Counted from the stretch's first letter, positions 16,574-29,956 are shown. The stretch is DNA of 64,000 nt from Vulcanimicrobiota bacterium (GCA_027306785.1 DAHUZB010000022.1:62001-126000); one strand, 5' to 3'. Notes: a model not told the origin generated them from the sequence alone. A program made the numbers and translations.

Positions 16574-17475
16574 GACCCGGAGCGCCGACCGTGACGCTCC
16601 GGGAAGGTGAGTTCGGAGACGCCCGACTTGTCGAGCCCCCCGAGCCCCAGGCGCTTCATGAGCTCGAACTGCTCGTAGGTCGCGCGGGCGAGCGGCAGCT
16701 CGAGCTGCACGTCGCGCGCGAGGCCGAGGGCGATGCCCGAGTCCTTGGCCGCGTGCTCGGCCGAGAAGTAGACATCGTGCTCCCGCTGCTGCATATCGGC
16801 GCCGTCGGTTTCCAGCACCCGCGAGGCGGCGCCGGTCTGCGAGAAGACCTCGCGCAGCATGGTGAGATCGAGCCCGAGCGCGTGGCCGAGCCCGAGCCCC
16901 TCCGCGAGCCCCGCGGTGTTGATATTCATCACCATATTGACGAGGGCTTTGACCTGCGCGGCCCGTCCCGCCTCGCCCACGTAGCGCAGGGAGGCGCTCA
17001 TCTGCGCGAGCAGCGGCTCCACCCGATCGAAGATCTCGCGACGCCCGCCGACCATCAGGTAGAGCGTTCCGTTGCGCGCCTGCGGGATCGAGCTCGCCAT
17101 GCAGGCTTCGAGCGAGTGCGCGCCCGCCGCTTCGGCGGCGGCCTGGACCTCGACGTGGACGCTCGGCGTCACCGTGGCGGTGTTCACGAAGATCGTGCCG
17201 CGTGCGTCGGCGAGCAGACTGTCGCCGCTCGGCGCGAAGATACCGCGCATCGCCGCATCGTCGGTGACGACCGTGATCACCACATCGGCTCCGGCCGTCA
17301 CCTCGGCGAGGCGTTCGACCGCCCGCCCGCCGACCGCCGCGGCCGTCTCGCGCGCCGATTCCGGACGCACGTCGTAGAGCACGGTCACGGGGTAGCCCAC
17401 GTCGCGCAGGCGCAGCGCGATGTTCGCGCCCATCCGCCCGGTGCCGACGATGCCGATGCGTGGTTGATCGCTCAT
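16570..17475 (-). CDS. NAD(P)-dependent beta-hydroxyacid dehydrogenase
   Basis: The protein has 301 residues. The N-terminus has a Rossmann dinucleotide site, GIVGTGRMG, at 7-15. The family substrate loop appears as ACMASSIPQARNGTLYLMVGG, and the catalytic-Lys helix as VKALVNMVMNINTAGLAEGL. This matches the 3-hydroxyisobutyrate dehydrogenase/glyoxylate reductase family, cytoplasmic enzymes that oxidise or reduce short beta-hydroxyacids. The ATG at 17475 follows a strong AGGAGAGG. It lies alone on the minus strand between rpoC and a divergent TonB receptor, with no pathway partner nearby, so the substrate is open. Its stop overlaps the predicted rpoC promoter. Confidence 0.93.
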   Translation of the reverse strand: MSDQPRIGIVGTGRMGANIALRLRDVGYPVTVLYDVRPESARETAAAVGGRAVERLAEVTAGADVVITVVTDDAAMRGIFAPSGDSLLADARGTIFVNTATVTPSVHVEVQAAAEAAGAHSLEACMASSIPQARNGTLYLMVGGRREIFDRVEPLLAQMSASLRYVGEAGRAAQVKALVNMVMNINTAGLAEGLGLGHALGLDLTMLREVFSQTGAASRVLETDGADMQQREHDVYFSAEHAAKDSGIALGLARDVQLELPLARATYEQFELMKRLGLGGLDKSGVSELTFPERHGRRSGS

Positions 17476-17560
17476 GAAGTTCCTCTCCTAAAATAGATCC
17501 GCTGGATCCGGGACATATGGCCAGGTCCGCGCACCGCGACGCGGGGAAGATGCGAGCGAC

Positions 17561-19513
17561 GTGATCGCTCTCGCCGCCCTTTTCGCCGTCATGTCGACGT
17601 GCACGCCGTCGCCCTCCCCGACGCCGAGCGCCCCGCCGGTGATCGGCACCGTGCGGGTTGCGACCGGGTCGCGCGAAGCGCTGCATCGCCTGCCCGTCGC
17701 CGCCTCGGTGCTCGACGCCCGCGCGATCGCCCGCATACCGGCGCTCGCAAGCGACGACCTGCTGCGCGTTCTGCCCGGCTTCGACCGCACGCGCAGTAAC
17801 AGCGGTTTCACCAACTACGGGCAACTGCGCGTCTCATTTACCGGCGCCGGAACCGATCGCGGCCTGCTTCTCGTCGACGCGATTCCCGCGCAGGACGGAT
17901 TCGGCGGCCAGGTCGACTGGGCCGCCTATCCCGCCGCCGACATCACGCGCGCCGAGCTGTTGCGCGGCGCGGGCTCCGCGCTCTACGGCGCGGGCGCGGT
18001 CGGCGGCGTGCTCGCGCTCGATACCGCGGCGCCGCCCGCGACGCACGCCGCCCCGCATACGGCGCTGCAGATAAGCGCGGGCTCACACGGTGCGTTCACG
18101 GCGTACGCGCGCTCGTCGGCATCGCTCGGTTCGCGTCTCACCACGTCGCTCTCGCTCGAGCAAAACGCGCTCGCCTACGACGATCTCGCGCCGGGTTACC
18201 GGTCACCGATCGATCAACGCGCGTACTCGCGAAGCTCGATGGCCTCGCTGCGACTGCGTTACGCGCTCTCGTCGCACACGCTACTCGACTACGGCGCGCG
18301 CGCGGCGTGGGATATCCAAAACGAAGGCCGCCCCAACTATGATTTTCGCCGTCGCTTCACCCAACACGCGCTGACGCTGCATCGCGCGTGGCAGCGGGCC
18401 TCGCTCACCGCGCTCGCCTACGCGCAAGCCGAGTCGGTAACGAATCGAGCCGATCAATTTCCGCAGTCGCCGGGCGCGCTGCGTTACACGCAAGCGGTTC
18501 CCTCGCACGATAACGGCCTCGGCGTCGCCTGGAGCGTCGACGCGCCGGAGTCCACCTTTCAACTGCGCGCCGACGCGCGTTTCACCGGCGGAAGCAGCAC
18601 GCAGCTCGGCCCGAGCAATCTCCTCTCCGCCGCGGGCAGCGGCACGCAAGCGGTCGCGGGGCTCGCCGTCGCGCAGACGTGGCGCCTGCCGCGTGCCGAG
18701 ATCGATCTCGGAGCGCGCGGCGATCTCGTCGGGTTCGCCGACGGCAGCATCACGAGGAACGGCACGAGCACGACGCTGCCGCATTCGATCGAACGCGCGA
18801 TCTCGCCGCGTCTCGCGCTGCGTTACGACCTCTCCAAACGCCTCGCATTGCGTATCTCCGACGGAGCGGGCTTTCGGCCGCCGTATCTCAACGAGCTCGT
18901 ACGCGGCTATCAGATCGGATCGATCGTGTACGAGCCGAATCCCGACCTCGTTCCGGAGCGCAGTTCGTCGCTCTCGGCGGGGCTGGACTATACGGGCGGC
19001 GATACGGCGATCGCGCTCGATGCCATTCATACCTTCGTGAACGATGCGATCTCGTTCTCCACGATCGATCCCACGCATCAACGGCGAAGCAACATCGCGC
19101 ACACGCAGACCGACGGGGAGACGCTCGCAATCTCGCGCCGCGTCGGCGATGCGCGCATCACCGCGAGCGCGACCGCGCAGTATGCGCGGGTAACGTGCTG
19201 CGCCGCGGCACTCGTCGGCAAACGTCTGCCCTACGTGCCGCTCGTCTCCGCGAGCGTGGGCTACGATGCGTCGATCGGCGCGCTCGGTGCGGGCGTCACG
19301 CTCTCGTATCTCGGAGAAACCTACGCCGACGATCTCAACACGCAGCCGCTGGGTACCGCGCTCGTCGCGGGTCTGCATCTGAGCGCGCCGCTGCGACCGC
19401 ACGGTCCGAAACTGCTGCTCACCGTCACCAACCTCACCGGCGCTCGCTACCTCTCGAGCATCGATCGCTACGGGCCTCCCGCGGTGATCTCGCTCGGTCT
19501 CCTCCTCCCCTGA
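17561..19513 (+). CDS. TonB-dependent outer-membrane receptor
   Basis: The protein has up to 650 residues from a GTG at 17561; an in-frame ATG at 17591 is an alternative. A plug-domain pattern is clear (LLRVLPGF, GLLLVDAIPAQD, ADITRAELLRGAGSALYGAGAVGGVLALDT), followed by a beta-barrel of alternating strands with a TonB-receptor segment GAGFRPPYLNELVRGY. It would import a metal chelate, vitamin or similar ligand. The N-terminal hydrophobic stretch is short and the C-terminus ends LGLLLP rather than in an aromatic residue, both slightly unusual. The size is small, as in BtuB-like receptors. I see no riboswitch in the 85-base leader. Confidence 0.9.
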   Translation: MIALAALFAVMSTCTPSPSPTPSAPPVIGTVRVATGSREALHRLPVAASVLDARAIARIPALASDDLLRVLPGFDRTRSNSGFTNYGQLRVSFTGAGTDRGLLLVDAIPAQDGFGGQVDWAAYPAADITRAELLRGAGSALYGAGAVGGVLALDTAAPPATHAAPHTALQISAGSHGAFTAYARSSASLGSRLTTSLSLEQNALAYDDLAPGYRSPIDQRAYSRSSMASLRLRYALSSHTLLDYGARAAWDIQNEGRPNYDFRRRFTQHALTLHRAWQRASLTALAYAQAESVTNRADQFPQSPGALRYTQAVPSHDNGLGVAWSVDAPESTFQLRADARFTGGSSTQLGPSNLLSAAGSGTQAVAGLAVAQTWRLPRAEIDLGARGDLVGFADGSITRNGTSTTLPHSIERAISPRLALRYDLSKRLALRISDGAGFRPPYLNELVRGYQIGSIVYEPNPDLVPERSSSLSAGLDYTGGDTAIALDAIHTFVNDAISFSTIDPTHQRRSNIAHTQTDGETLAISRRVGDARITASATAQYARVTCCAAALVGKRLPYVPLVSASVGYDASIGALGAGVTLSYLGETYADDLNTQPLGTALVAGLHLSAPLRPHGPKLLLTVTNLTGARYLSSIDRYGPPAVISLGLLLP

Positions 19514-19555
19514 CGAGCGATACGTTCGTTCGACCGTTTGGTCGGTGAAACGTTC

Positions 19556-19579
19556 GGGAACAAGAGTTTCGTTGTTCCC
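19556..19579 (+). other. 8-bp hairpin before the small exported protein genes
   Basis: GGGAACAA pairs perfectly with TTGTTCCC across an 8-base loop. It lies 43 bases after the receptor stop and 35 bases before the next start. There is no T run, so it may be a weak terminator or a leader structure. Confidence 0.4.
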
Positions 19580-19613
19580 GATGTTGCACTACCAGAGGAG
19601 GAACGGTAACGAC

Positions 19614-20075
19614 ATGACCATCAAGCACGCACTCGCGGCACTCGCGATCACCGGAACGCTGGCGTTTGCGTTCCCGGCCGCACCGGCTCGCGCGAACGGC
19701 GCCGCGAGCACGCGCAATTTGATTCTGCTCGGCGCGGCGGCAACGTACCTCATCATTCAGCACAACCGTAAGGTGCATGAGAAGTACGCCGAAGACGCGC
19801 AGCGTCAAGCCGCGCTGGAGCAAGAAAACAACAACGCCTGGGCGGCGTACCATCAAGAGCAGCGAGCCTACAACGAGGAAGTCGCGGTCAACCAATCGCT
19901 CAAGAAAGAGGTCGCCTACCAGCATAACGTCGTCCAGCAGCAGCGGCGCCAACTCGCCGCGATGAACCTCCATCGCAACTTCATCGCGCAGGGCGCGGCG
20001 GTGGCCGCCGCGGGGCCGCACGGCTCGCAGGGACGACAAGTCGCGATGGCGTCGTTCGGTTGGGGCCAGCTCTGA
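19614..20075 (+). CDS. exported coiled-coil protein of unknown function
   Basis: The protein has 153 residues from the ATG at 19614, which follows GAGGAGGAA. The start gives a classic signal peptide, MTIKHALAALAITGTLAFAF ending in ARA. A short hydrophobic stretch (LILLGAAATYLIIQ) follows, then about 65 Gln/Glu/Lys-rich residues that look like a coiled coil, and a Gly/Ala-rich tail. An upstream in-frame start at 19545 would bury the signal peptide. I do not recognise the family. Its stop overlaps the next start (TGATG). Confidence 0.78.
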   Translation: MTIKHALAALAITGTLAFAFPAAPARANGAASTRNLILLGAAATYLIIQHNRKVHEKYAEDAQRQAALEQENNNAWAAYHQEQRAYNEEVAVNQSLKKEVAYQHNVVQQQRRQLAAMNLHRNFIAQGAAVAAAGPHGSQGRQVAMASFGWGQL

Positions 20076-20455
20076 TGGCCGACCGGCGTCTGCTCGCCCT
20101 CGCGCTCGCCGCGCTGATCCCGGCCGCGTGCTCCGGCACGCAGGCCGGGGGCGGCAGCGCGCAAACGGCGGCCGATAGCGTCACCAAGTCGATCTATGCC
20201 GACGACGTTCACGGCGTGACGTCGAATTTCGACCAGCAGCTCAAGGCGCAGGTCTCGCGCGCCGAGGTCGGAGCGCTCTCCGATAAGATGCACGCACTCG
20301 GGAGTTACAAGGGCCTAACCTTTGTAAGCGGCGATCCCACCAAAAGCGAGTTCACGTACCGAGCGGATTTCGACAAAGGCTCGATGAGCGTGGTCATCCG
20401 CATGGACGCAAACGGTCAACTCGCGGCGTATCGCATCTTTACGCCGAATACGTAG
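20075..20455 (+). CDS. small lipoprotein, DUF3887-like
   Basis: The protein has 126 residues, starting in the TGATG overlap with the gene before. A lipoprotein signal with PAAC lipobox ends at Cys 17 or so. The mature part has a helical first half and then the strand pattern YKGLTFVSGD, FTYRADFDKGSMSVVIRMDANGQLAAYRI, which resembles DUF3887/NTF2-like domains. It is probably membrane-anchored in the periplasm. No function is known to me; translation is likely coupled to the coiled-coil protein. Confidence 0.75.
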   Translation: MADRRLLALALAALIPAACSGTQAGGGSAQTAADSVTKSIYADDVHGVTSNFDQQLKAQVSRAEVGALSDKMHALGSYKGLTFVSGDPTKSEFTYRADFDKGSMSVVIRMDANGQLAAYRIFTPNT

Positions 20456-20462
20456 GGGCTCG

Positions 20463-22655
20463 CTAGTACGAGCCCGTGCGCTCGACCGAAAGAAACGTGC
20501 GCGCGAAGAGATCGGCGGGCAGCGGGTGCCCCAAGGCGTAGCCTTGCGCGTAATCGCAGCCGGTCTCTTGCATCACCTGCAACTGCATCAGGTTCTCCAC
20601 GCCTTCGGCGACGACCGCCATCCCGAGTTCCGCACCGAGGCGCACGACCGTCGCCGCGACCGCGCGCGCCTTGGTATCGACCTCGCTGCGATTGACGAAC
20701 GAACGGTCGATCTTGAGCACGTGCGCCGGAACGTCGCGCACGCGGCCGAGCGAGGATCCGCCGGTTCCGAAATCGTCGATCGCGCTCTGTACCCCGAGCT
20801 CGCGCAGGCGCGTCGCCAACTGCGCGACGTCGCGTTCGTCGCTCGCCACCACTCGTTCGTTGATCTCCACGACCAGCGCTTCGGGCGGCACCGCGGTGCG
20901 TTCGAGCAACGAGGCGATCCGGTCGGCGCAGTCGCGCGCGAGAATCTGCCGCGCGAAGAGATTCACCCAGATGCGAAACTCCGGGACGATCGTGCGCCAT
21001 TCGCCCGCCTGGAGCAGGCTGCGCTCCATCGTCTCCCAGCCGACCACCTCACCGAGCGAGAGGCGTTCGAGCAGGTCGATGAACTCGGCCGGCGCGACGA
21101 TCCCACGTTCGGGATGGACCCAGCGCAGCAGCGCTTCGGCGCCGAGCACCATCCAGCGTCGGCTCAGGTGATCGTAGCGAAAGATCGGCTGGAAGAACGG
21201 AACGAGCTCCCCGCGTTCGACCGCGCGATGCAGTTCGGTCACGAGCGAAGCGACGTTCGTGCTCTGCAGATCGGGTGAATAGACGACCGAGCGCGTCGGG
21301 GTTACCTTCGCGCGATCGAGCGCGGCGTCGGCTTTGCGCAGCATCTCATCGCCCGATCCGGCACGCACCATACGAACGGCGCCCATCGAGACCGAGATGA
21401 ACACGTTCGATCCGGCCGGGTCGAACGGCACTTCGAAAAAGCTGCGCAGTTCGCCCATCAGCGCGTGCGGACTGCGATCGTCGACGACGGCGACCGCGAA
21501 CTCATCGGCGCTCACGCGCGCGATCATGTACGACGACGGAAAGGTCGCGCGCATGCGGATCGCCACTTCCTGCAGCAACCGGTCGGCGCCGGCACGCCCG
21601 ATGCCCTGGTTGAGCAGACGCATATCGTCGACGTCGAGGATCACGAGCACGACCGGGGCGTCGCGATGACCCTCGATCCATTCGATCAGCCGATCGCGGT
21701 TCGGGAGGCCGGTGAGTTCATCCACATAGGCGCGCCGCGAAAGCTTCGCGAGGAGACTCCATCGCTCGCTCGTGAGTCCCGCGAGCAGCAGCGCCATCAG
21801 CGACGACGAGATCAGGAAGCCCTCCGCCTCCACGAGCATATCGGGCGGTAATCGCAACACGGCGGCGATCAGGGTCGCGCTCAGAAACGCGGTCAGCGAG
21901 CCGAGCGCCGCGCCGCGAAAGCCCGCGCGAATGGCGAGCCACGACATCGCGACGAACGAGAGATCGAGGATCGGCTCGTGCGTAAAACTCGCGAGCAGCG
22001 TGCCGCCGATCGTGCATGACGCGGTCGCGGCGAGCGAGATCGCGAGCTCCGCGCGTGAGGGCTCCGCATGCTCGGATGACGCATCGTAGCTGCGCCAGGC
22101 GATCAGCGCGATCGCCACGGGCACGAGCGCGACGATCGCGGTCACGTCACCGAGGAAAAAATTCGAGAAGGCTACGAGCGCGCCGTGCGGCGCGACGCGC
22201 CCGGCGAGCACGAGCACCGAGGTTGCCGCGAGGCCGAACACCGCAGGTGCGACGATCCCGACGATACCGCAGAACCAGCCTACGTCGCGAAGGGTACGCA
22301 GCGGGAGCGCCGCGCGCGCGACGTCACGCACGTACACCACGGCACCGGCAAAGATCAACCCCAAGAGCACCTGAACGGTGAGGGCGGTCAGCAGCGTCGG
22401 CGGCGAGGTCTGCCCGAGCAGCACCATGTCGATCAGCGAGGCGGCCGGAATGAGGGGCCACCACTGCCAGCCGAGCAGCACGAGCAACAGCACGTCGACC
22501 GCGAGCACGGGGTAGAGCGGCTGCGCGCCGTGATAGGGCAGCAGCAGCGCGGTCAGACGCGAGACCGCGTTCCAAAGCACGAGAAAGCCGACGGCGGCGA
22601 TCGCCGTTTGGCGCGTGCCCGCGATGCGCGGAAGCTCCCACCTCACGGGGCGCAC
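20463..22655 (-). CDS. membrane GGDEF-EAL protein with degenerate GGDEF
   Basis: The protein has 730 residues, from a GTG at 22655. Roughly residues 15-300 form eight or more membrane segments of MASE1-like type. A GGDEF domain follows, but its signature reads SADEF, so cyclic-di-GMP synthesis is unlikely. The EAL domain keeps EALLRW, the Asn of WVNLFARQ, VEINERV, DDFGTGGSSLG, LKIDRSF and VVAEGVEN, so phosphodiesterase activity looks intact. It is probably a membrane sensor that degrades cyclic-di-GMP, the GGDEF part acting as a regulatory module. It is read opposite to its left-hand neighbours and lies between rpoB and rpoC. Confidence 0.95.
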   Translation of the reverse strand: MRPVRWELPRIAGTRQTAIAAVGFLVLWNAVSRLTALLLPYHGAQPLYPVLAVDVLLLVLLGWQWWPLIPAASLIDMVLLGQTSPPTLLTALTVQVLLGLIFAGAVVYVRDVARAALPLRTLRDVGWFCGIVGIVAPAVFGLAATSVLVLAGRVAPHGALVAFSNFFLGDVTAIVALVPVAIALIAWRSYDASSEHAEPSRAELAISLAATASCTIGGTLLASFTHEPILDLSFVAMSWLAIRAGFRGAALGSLTAFLSATLIAAVLRLPPDMLVEAEGFLISSSLMALLLAGLTSERWSLLAKLSRRAYVDELTGLPNRDRLIEWIEGHRDAPVVLVILDVDDMRLLNQGIGRAGADRLLQEVAIRMRATFPSSYMIARVSADEFAVAVVDDRSPHALMGELRSFFEVPFDPAGSNVFISVSMGAVRMVRAGSGDEMLRKADAALDRAKVTPTRSVVYSPDLQSTNVASLVTELHRAVERGELVPFFQPIFRYDHLSRRWMVLGAEALLRWVHPERGIVAPAEFIDLLERLSLGEVVGWETMERSLLQAGEWRTIVPEFRIWVNLFARQILARDCADRIASLLERTAVPPEALVVEINERVVASDERDVAQLATRLRELGVQSAIDDFGTGGSSLGRVRDVPAHVLKIDRSFVNRSEVDTKARAVAATVVRLGAELGMAVVAEGVENLMQLQVMQETGCDYAQGYALGHPLPADLFARTFLSVERTGSY

Positions 22656-22696
22656 TTCACACGCGACGTTGCATCATTCCTGTCGCGCAAAATGAA

Positions 22697-22725
22697 CGAG
22701 GGTTCGGCATGGTGCCGAACCCTCG
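22697..22725 (-). terminator. rho-independent terminator of rpoB
   Basis: Perfect 13-base-pair stem (22697-22709 with 22713-22725) with a 3-base loop, 22 bases after the rpoB stop. On the minus strand it is followed by TTCATTTTG. This would end rpoB transcription before the GGDEF-EAL gene and well before rpoC. Confidence 0.85.
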
Positions 22726-22746
22726 CGTCGAGCCGAAGTCCGCGGA

Positions 22747-26628
<3,882 letters not shown>

Positions 26629-26774
26629 TCTTCTCTCTTTGTGACCTTGTTCGGTGAAGCGCGCTTCCCCGAATACGTCGGGCACGCAAAAGAGGCCGAG
26701 AGCGACCGGCGGACCGGACGGCACTCGCCCTTCTTTATATAGTGCGGCTTAGACGCCTCGGGGCATAGATTACG

Positions 26775-26803
26775 AGTTTACACGCCGGTGCTCGGCGCGT
26801 CAA
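26775..26803 (-). promoter_or_regulatory. predicted sigma-70-type promoter of rpoB
   Basis: TTGACG (26803-26798) and TAAACT (26780-26775) on the minus strand are separated by 17 bases, a near-consensus pair. It lies between the stop of the small membrane protein gene (26810) and rpoB, giving a leader of roughly 140 bases. A second AT-rich stretch at 26736-26741 (TATATA) has no good -35. Confidence 0.7.
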
Positions 26804-26809
26804 GAAGGA

Positions 26810-27007
26810 TTAGTCGGCCAGGCCGCGTTCGGCGAAGAGGGGCAGCGCCATCTTTCCGTCGCCCGCCGGGCGGAAGCGACGACGAGCGTGCTCGACCCAC
26901 GCCCCGACGAGCAAGGCCAGCACCCCGCCCGGAAGCAGCATCGAAACCAGAAACGCCGCCGACTGCACGGCGTAGGGGTGCGCGTGATGACTGCCGAGAC
27001 CGCCCAT
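26810..27007 (-). CDS. small single-span membrane protein
   Basis: The protein has 65 residues: a His-rich N-terminus (MGGLGSHHAHPYA), one hydrophobic segment (FLVSMLLPGGVLALLVGAWV) and a basic cytoplasmic tail. The ATG at 27007 lies 10 bases from the divergent SNF2 gene start. I do not recognise the family. It ends just before the rpoB promoter. Its length and single span make it plausible but not certain. Confidence 0.55.
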   Translation of the reverse strand: MGGLGSHHAHPYAVQSAAFLVSMLLPGGVLALLVGAWVEHARRRFRPAGDGKMALPLFAERGLAD

Positions 27008-27017
27008 AACGTGCTAA

Positions 27018-29951
27018 GTGTACCACGCAGACGCAAGACGAAACGCGCATCCGCGAGGGGCGGCGCCGCGCGCAGCGAAGCCACACCGCTTGCAACCCAC
27101 GACTTCTTCCCCCGGACCCCGCCGTCGCGACGCCGCCGACGGCGCCGTCGACAGCTGGATCGAGAGCGTCGTCGCACAGACGACGCGCTCCGAGTCGACG
27201 CTCCTACGCGACCACCTGCGCTACGCGATCGATCTCGCGGAGCAGTTTTACGTCCCCCGCTTCTCGCTCGCGGCCTATCTGGTGAGCATCGGCAAGGACG
27301 GCGTGAGCTCGGCCCGCCGGTACGACCTGCCCAACATCGCGACGGCGAGCGCCAAGCACGTGACCCCGATCGACCGCGTGATCGGCCGCCTGGTAAACGC
27401 AAGCGGCCTGATCGGCGGGCTCTCGGGCCCCGCGCCGGTAGTGGTGGGCACCCTGCTGCTCGCGATGATTCGCACCGGACGCCTGCATTGGGGCGACGTG
27501 AATGCCCCGGCGCTCCGCTACGAACCGCTCGACGGCGCTCGCCTCTGCTGGAGCCGTGACGACGACGGCCGCCAGCGCCTGCACGTCGAGGGCAGGCCGG
27601 GCAGCCTGCTGCTGCCGACGATCCCCCTCTGGTACGCCGACCCCGATCTCGGGATCGCGGGCCCGGTCGAAACGCGCGTCGCGCCCGATCTCGGCGCGCT
27701 GCTCGCAAGCGCTCCCTCACTCACCGCCGATCAGGCCCGCCGCGTCTATGCGGCGCTGCGGCGCGTGCTCCACGACGACGAGCTCGGGCTGCCCGACGTC
27801 GGGGAGGACGCCACGCTCCTGGAAGCGGCGCCGATGCCCGTGCTGCGGGTAAGCGCATCGCACGGCGCCGCGACCTTGGATCTGCGCTTCGCCTACGGCG
27901 ACCGGCTGATCTCACCGCGCGACGAGCACGAGTCGCGCGACGTGGCCTTCGAGATGCAGGCAGCCGCCCGTATCGCCGATCTCGCGAACGCGCCGCTCGC
28001 CGACGAACGCTCGTGGCTGCGCTTCATCGCCCATACCGCGCCCCGTCTGCGCCGCGACGGCTGGACGGTGGAGATCGACGAGCAATTTCCCTACGACGTC
28101 GTCGAGGCGCAGGACGTCTGGCGCGGCGAGATCGTCGAAGGCGCGGAGCGCTGGTTCGACGTGGACCTCGGCGTCGAAGTCGGCGGCGAGCGCGTCGCCC
28201 TACTGCCGCTCATCATGGCCGCGCTCTCCGAGAACGGCATCGGCGGCGACGACGATCTGAGCCAGCTCGCCGCGCGCAGCGAGCCGCTCTACGCGCGGCT
28301 GCCGAACGGTTCGTACGTCGCGCTCCCGGCGGCCCGCGTGGCCCGCGTGCTCGCGATGCTCGCCGAACTTTTCGGCGAGAACGCGCCGATCGACGGCGAC
28401 GGCCGACTGCGCGTCTCGCGCACCCACGCGGCGGCGCTCGCCGAACTCGAGCGCGGCCTGCGCATCGAGTGGCGCGGCACCGAGCATCTGCGCGCGCTCA
28501 TCGACGCGCTCACCGTCCTCGACGGCGCGGCGCTCGAGGTGCCGGCAACGTTCGAGGCGACGCTGCGCCCGTATCAACGCGAGGGCGTGGCCTGGTTGCA
28601 GGCGCTCGGCGCGCACGGATTCGGCGGCATCCTCGCAGACGACATGGGTTTGGGAAAGACCGTGCAGTTTCTCGCCCATGCCGCCATCGAGCGCGCGGCG
28701 GGTCGCCTGCACGCCCCGATCCTCATCGTCGCACCGACCAGCGTGGCGCCGAATTGGCGCGCGGAGATCGCACGCTTCGTGCCGTCGCTGCGCGTGCTCT
28801 CGCTCACAGGGGCCGATCGCGCGACGCGCTTCGATGCGGTACGCGATGCCGACGTGGTGCTCACGACCTACGCGCTGCTGCCGCGCGACGCCGAGTTCTA
28901 CGCGCAGCAACAGTGGTCGATCGCGGTGCTCGACGAAGCGCAGGCGATCAAGAATCCGCGCGTCAAGGCGGCGACCGTGGCGCGGCGCCTGCGCGCGACG
29001 CAACGCATCGCGATGACCGGTACGCCGATCGAGAATCATCTCGATGAACTCTGGTCGATCTTCGCCTTCGCGCAACCGGAGGTCTTGGGCGACCGCGCGA
29101 CGTTCCGACGCGCGTTTCGCACGCCGATCGAAAAGCGCGGTGACGCGCTACGGCAGAGTGCGCTCGCCGCGCGGCTGCGTCCGTTTCTGCTGCGCCGGAC
29201 CAAGGAACGCGTGGCGCAGGAACTGCCGGATAAAACCGAGATCGTGCAGCGCATCGAGCTTTCGGGCGAGCAGCGCGATCTCTACGAAACGATTCGGCTC
29301 GCGATGCACGAACGCGTGCGCGCGGAGGTCGAACGCCGCGGCCTCGCGCGTAGCCGCATCGTCGTGCTCGACGCCCTGCTCAAATTGCGGCAGGTCTGCT
29401 GCGATCCGCGGCTGCTCCACCTGCCCGCGGCCGAGGGCATCACCGCTTCGAACAAACTCGAAGCGTTGCTCGAAATGCTCGAGAGCCTGATCGCCGACGG
29501 TCGGCGCGTGCTGCTCTTCTCGCAATTCACCTCGATGCTCGACCTGATCAACCCCGAACTCGCCGCGCGCGGCGTGCCGTTCGTGGAACTGCGCGGCGAG
29601 ACGCGCGATCGCGAGACGCCCGTGCGCCGCTTCCAAGCGCGCGAGGTCCCGCTCTTCCTCATCAGCCTCAAAGCGGGCGGAACCGGCTTGAATCTGACCG
29701 CGGCGGACACGGTGATCCACTACGATCCGTGGTGGAATCCGGCCGTCGAACGGCAAGCCACGGACCGCGCGCACCGCATCGGTCAAGAGCAGCACGTGTT
29801 CGTGTACAAGCTCATTGCCGAAGGCACCGTCGAAGAGCGTATCCTCGAACTCCAGGCGCGCAAGGGCGCGCTCGCACAGGGTCTCTTCGACGAAACCGCG
29901 AGCGCGCCGCTGCGCCTCGACCTTCACGACATCGAAGCGCTCTTCGCCTGA
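27018..29951 (+). CDS. SNF2-family DNA helicase/ATPase
   Basis: The protein has up to 977 residues from a GTG at 27018; the true start is unclear, as no ATG is near (TTG at 27090 is another choice). The C-terminal half has all Swi2/Snf2 motifs: DDMGLGKT (Walker A), DEAQAIKNP (motif II), MTGTPIENHLDELWSIF (III), SQFTSMLDLI (IV), SLKAGGTGLNLTAADTVI (V) and DRAHRIGQ (VI). The first 500 residues hold acidic stretches and no zinc-binding SWIM motif that I can see. Such proteins translocate on double-stranded DNA to remodel protein-DNA complexes, including stalled RNA polymerase (RapA/HepA-like). It is divergent from the small membrane protein and near rpoB. Confidence 0.93.
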   Translation: MYHADARRNAHPRGAAPRAAKPHRLQPTTSSPGPRRRDAADGAVDSWIESVVAQTTRSESTLLRDHLRYAIDLAEQFYVPRFSLAAYLVSIGKDGVSSARRYDLPNIATASAKHVTPIDRVIGRLVNASGLIGGLSGPAPVVVGTLLLAMIRTGRLHWGDVNAPALRYEPLDGARLCWSRDDDGRQRLHVEGRPGSLLLPTIPLWYADPDLGIAGPVETRVAPDLGALLASAPSLTADQARRVYAALRRVLHDDELGLPDVGEDATLLEAAPMPVLRVSASHGAATLDLRFAYGDRLISPRDEHESRDVAFEMQAAARIADLANAPLADERSWLRFIAHTAPRLRRDGWTVEIDEQFPYDVVEAQDVWRGEIVEGAERWFDVDLGVEVGGERVALLPLIMAALSENGIGGDDDLSQLAARSEPLYARLPNGSYVALPAARVARVLAMLAELFGENAPIDGDGRLRVSRTHAAALAELERGLRIEWRGTEHLRALIDALTVLDGAALEVPATFEATLRPYQREGVAWLQALGAHGFGGILADDMGLGKTVQFLAHAAIERAAGRLHAPILIVAPTSVAPNWRAEIARFVPSLRVLSLTGADRATRFDAVRDADVVLTTYALLPRDAEFYAQQQWSIAVLDEAQAIKNPRVKAATVARRLRATQRIAMTGTPIENHLDELWSIFAFAQPEVLGDRATFRRAFRTPIEKRGDALRQSALAARLRPFLLRRTKERVAQELPDKTEIVQRIELSGEQRDLYETIRLAMHERVRAEVERRGLARSRIVVLDALLKLRQVCCDPRLLHLPAAEGITASNKLEALLEMLESLIADGRRVLLFSQFTSMLDLINPELAARGVPFVELRGETRDRETPVRRFQAREVPLFLISLKAGGTGLNLTAADTVIHYDPWWNPAVERQATDRAHRIGQEQHVFVYKLIAEGTVEERILELQARKGALAQGLFDETASAPLRLDLHDIEALFA

Positions 29952-29956
29952 TCTCC

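Noticed and set aside
12360-16610. Very long plus-strand open frame (1416 codons) opposite rpoC
   Set aside because: High GC and biased codon use remove stop codons on the opposite strand. The translation is Arg/Asp/His-rich without domain features, while rpoC on the other strand is certain.
17476-17560. Possible cobalamin riboswitch before the TonB receptor
   Set aside because: The leader is only 85 bases and lacks the B12-box pattern; too short for such a riboswitch.
17550-17564. Four-codon frame (MRAT) overlapping the TonB receptor GTG
   Set aside because: A ribosome-binding site precedes it, but four codons are too few to call; it may just reflect an alternative start for the receptor.
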